NCBI GenBank assembly: GCA_019828565.1
Contig: JAHDYR010000015.1
Span: 744,001 to 808,000 of the forward strand
Origin: Carpediemonas membranifera
Taxonomy: Eukaryota; Fornicata
Direction: 5' to 3'
Length of the DNA: 64,000 nt
Shown: in pieces, positions 62,004 to 64,000 of the stretch
Layout: each line of letters begins with the position of its first letter
How positions within the stretch are numbered: the stretch's first letter is position 1
Translations under genes and position numbers: made by a program
The notes under the pieces: model-generated
The model's database searches: none
Told to the model about the DNA's origin: nothing
Seen by the model: the letters and a program-made list of their open reading frames with translations, nothing else

Positions 62004-62480
62004 GCTAACCTATAAATTCCGTGTTATTCTGCGATAAATGAATGCTGTTTATGTTCCCATCCACATGGGCCGCCCCCCGCGTTACTGGGTTGCATGTCTT
62101 TCGGTTTGGGACGATGCCAGCGACTATTCCAAGGCAATTGATATTACAGGCGGGGTGACTGAACATCATGGTAGCGGGCCACTAAGGGCCCGTGTTGTGG
62201 CACACTGGCGTGGCAACACCTCTGAAGCTTTCCACGGCTGAGGGCTTTGGGGTCTAATGTCTCGAGCAGCGGCTTGTTCTATTTTAGGTTAGGGCGCACG
62301 AGTCCTACAGCAACTGTACAACAAGCTTTACTTTAGGCAGCCCAGGAATGGATGAAGGGCTTATTCCGTGCTCGATGCCTGCCCCGGTGCCTTCTTGATT
62401 CATTCTGATGTGATGGAGTGTCAATTCTTGGGGCATGTCAGGTGCCCTGGCAAGACACTTTCTGCAAAGGAACACGAAAG
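62004..62480 (+). other. Region between FAS and peroxiredoxin genes
   Basis: Contains 3' and 5' flanking DNA. A 67-codon ORF at 62038-62241 (MNAVYVPIHMGRPPRYW...) starts 35 nt after the FAS stop but shows no family features, so it is not called. Nothing else recognised. Confidence 0.5.
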
Positions 62481-62962
62481 ATGGCAAAGACTGTCAAGGT
62501 TGGCGATAAGGCTCCCCACTTCACTTCTAAGGACAAGGACGGCAATGACTTCGAGTACAAGGGCGAAATGGCCGTTATCTTCTTCTATCCCAAGGATGAG
62601 ACCGCTGTTCGTCCCATTACAACCCTTCTCTCACATAGGTATGCACCAAGGAGGCATGTGCGTTCAGGGATTCCTACCAGGATTTCTCTGACAAGGGCGT
62701 GAAAGTCATCGGCATCTCCGGCGACAGCGAAGAGTCCCACCAGAAGTTCAGTGCGCACCACAACCTCCCGTACACCCTTCTCTCCGACACTGACAGCTCC
62801 CTCCGCAAGGCCTTCGGCGTCCCCAAGGCCATGGGTCTGCTGCCCGGCCGCGTGACGTTCGTCATTGACAAGGAGGGCATAATCAGACTTGTGTTCAGCG
62901 CCATGCTCGAATCAAACAAGCACGTCAAGAAGGCTCTCGACGTAATCGCCGAGTTCGAGTAA
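62481..62962 (+). CDS. Peroxiredoxin, BCP/PrxQ type, with one 32-nt intron
   Basis: Thiol peroxidase that reduces hydroperoxides using thioredoxin-like donors. Exon 1 is 62481-62606 and exon 2 62639-62962, giving 149 residues, the normal size. Begins MAKTVKVGDKAPHF, then VIFFYPKDET. Across the splice come the peroxidatic and resolving cysteines (CTKEAC, CX4C spacing), then VIGISGDS, LLSDTDSSLRKAFGV and GRVTFVIDKEG. Without splicing the frame loses both cysteines, which is why the intron is called. The ATG at 62481 matches the family start; the frame is open further upstream. Confidence 0.88.
62607..62638 (+). other. Predicted 32-nt intron in the peroxiredoxin gene
   Basis: Donor GTTCGT and acceptor TCACATAG with an upstream pyrimidine-rich stretch; ATTACAAC could serve as branch site. 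Removing it gives PKDETAV then CTKEACAFRD, the family active site, with Val where Gly is usual before the cysteine. Confidence 0.75.
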
Positions 62963-63072
62963 TCGCTTTTACTTTTAAAGTTTCCGATTTGCCCCCCCCC
63001 TCACTTGACATGACTAAAGTCGACCTTGTAGGTAACATATCAGTTTATCCGATTCAACGGTAGTAGCGTGGC
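62963..63072. other. Intergenic between convergent peroxiredoxin and DnaJ genes
   Basis: 110 nt holding the 3' ends of two convergent genes, with a C9 run near 62992. Confidence 0.6.
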
Positions 63073-64000
63073 TTACTTCAATGCCGAGCGGATGAGGTCC
63101 TTCTGTCTGGCCGAGATGTTGCTCGGGAAGGCGACCTTGAACTCGATAATGAGGTCGCCTCGCTTGCCCGGTGTCCTGGAAATAGGCATGCCCTCTCCTG
63201 CAACACGGTGACGGTATCCTGGCTGGATTACGGTTGAGATCGGGACCGGGGTTTGTCTGCCGTCAATGGTGGGGACGGTGACCTTGCAGCCACAGAGAGC
63301 GTTGACCAGCGGCACCGTCATGGGGTACACGAGGTCGTTCTTGTCCCGCTTGAAGTTGGGGTGGGGCTTCTCGGTGATGGTCCAGATCATGTCGGCGGGC
63401 TCGATGTTGGGTCCTTCGTCGCCCTCATTGGGGAAGGTAATCTTCGTGCCAGCCTTCCAGCCGGGCTTCACCTCTATCGTGATGACCTTGTCCTCGTTAT
63501 ACAGCCCTCTACGGTCGGGTGTAAGTCGCTTGTGTGTGATCTTGAACCGCTTCGTGGTGCCATGGTAAAGCTCCTCCAGGGTGCAGGGGAGCTCCCGCAT
63601 GATCGGAGGCTGCTTCTCAGGGCCACCCATGCCTCCCATGCCTCCCATGCCTCCCATGGGGCCTCCGAAGCTGAAGGTGGTTCGGCCAACCCCACCGCCA
63701 CCGCCACCGAAGAGATCGCTCATGCCGCCCATTCCACCACCGCCAAACAGTGCTTCAAAGAGCTCTCTCGGGTCTTGGAATGATTGCTGGAAGGCTTGTG
63801 CGCCCTCAGGGCCACCGGGAGCGCCAGGCACTTCTCCTTTGAGACCTGCCTCGCCATATTTGTCGTATATAGTCTTCTTATTGGGATCTGAGAGCACCTG
63901 ATATGCTTCGGAAACCTTCTTGAACTTCTCTTCTGCGCCAGGAGCGCCTCCTGCCTTATCTGGATGCCATTTGCTCGCTTGCTTCCGGTACGCCTTCTTA
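63073..64000 (-). CDS. DnaJ/Hsp40 co-chaperone, type II (DNAJB1/Sis1-like), N-terminus beyond window
   Basis: Stimulates Hsp70 ATPase and delivers unfolded clients in the cytosol or nucleus. The minus-strand frame enters at the window edge in the J-domain: [15 protein letters not shown] with the essential HPD, then [21 protein letters not shown] Gly/Phe/Met-rich linker ([15 protein letters not shown]) follows, with GGM repeats encoded by a 9-nt repeat. Two C-terminal beta domains come next ([39 protein letters not shown]) and a helical end. No CxxCxGxG zinc finger, hence type II. Only the first 20 or so residues are missing. Confidence 0.95.
   Translation of the reverse strand, partial: KKAYRKQASKWHPDKAGGAPGAEEKFKKVSEAYQVLSDPNKKTIYDKYGEAGLKGEVPGAPGGPEGAQAFQQSFQDPRELFEALFGGGGMGGMSDLFGGGGGGVGRTTFSFGGPMGGMGGMGGMGGPEKQPPIMRELPCTLEELYHGTTKRFKITHKRLTPDRRGLYNEDKVITIEVKPGWKAGTKITFPNEGDEGPNIEPADMIWTITEKPHPNFKRDKNDLVYPMTVPLVNALCGCKVTVPTIDGRQTPVPISTVIQPGYRHRVAGEGMPISRTPGKRGDLIIEFKVAFPSNISARQKDLIRSALK
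63623..63660 (-). repeat. 9-nt tandem repeat coding GGM in the DnaJ linker
   Basis: About four copies of CCTCCCATG (plus strand), giving Gly-Gly-Met repeats on the coding strand. Confidence 0.75.

Noticed and set aside
62038..62241. 67-codon ORF right after the FAS stop
   Set aside because: Close to the FAS 3' end, no recognisable domain; likely untranslated flank.

Overview
The window is nuclear DNA of a GC-rich, mostly intron-poor microbial eukaryote (protist). The evidence is chromodomain Ty3/gypsy and DIRS-type retrotransposons, a spliceosomal-type intron of about 32 nt, a class II DnaJ and a fungal-type type I fatty acid synthase fused into one chain. The species cannot be named from this sequence. 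The FAS layout (beta then alpha modules in one chain, tandem ACPs, C-terminal phosphopantetheinyl transferase) is known from fused fungal-like enzymes such as those of thraustochytrid stramenopiles, so a bigyran-like protist is one guess.

Bases 1 to about 30780 are a dense nest of retrotransposons. A DIRS-like element (minus strand: gag, RT-RNase H, tyrosine recombinase) is split by gypsy element G1. G2 (7989-12920) is complete, with identical 108-bp LTRs and a 4-bp GTTG target duplication, and it splits an unidentified ORF. G3 (+) is truncated in its RT by G4, a minus-strand fragment that ends in a 53-bp LTR. G5 (+) lacks its 5' end. G6 (19047-23597) is complete but has only 64-bp LTRs; it sits between gag and protease of a minus-strand relative of G3. 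G7 (minus, 61-bp LTR) follows, and then a second, 5'-truncated copy of the G6 3' half with its flank. In G4, G6 and G7 the pol stop codon lies inside the 3' LTR.

Bases 30803 to 50559 are a head-to-tail array of about 960-bp units. Each unit carries its own spacer (about 216 bp, presumably terminator plus promoter) and a gene for a secreted leucine-rich-repeat protein of 247 residues. There are 20 units with a start codon plus one 5'-truncated leading copy. Three units are exactly intact, two lose only the extreme C-terminus, and the others carry 1-nt indels, nearly all in short C or G runs.

Bases 50919 to 62003 hold an 11-kb uninterrupted ORF for the fused FAS (AT-ER-DH-MPT-ACP-ACP-KR-KS-PPT). 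It is followed by a small BCP/PrxQ-type peroxiredoxin gene with one tiny intron, and convergently by a type II DnaJ co-chaperone that runs off the right edge. The clean 11-kb FAS frame shows the consensus is good in unique sequence, so the many single-base indels in repeats are either real decay or failed polishing of repeats.
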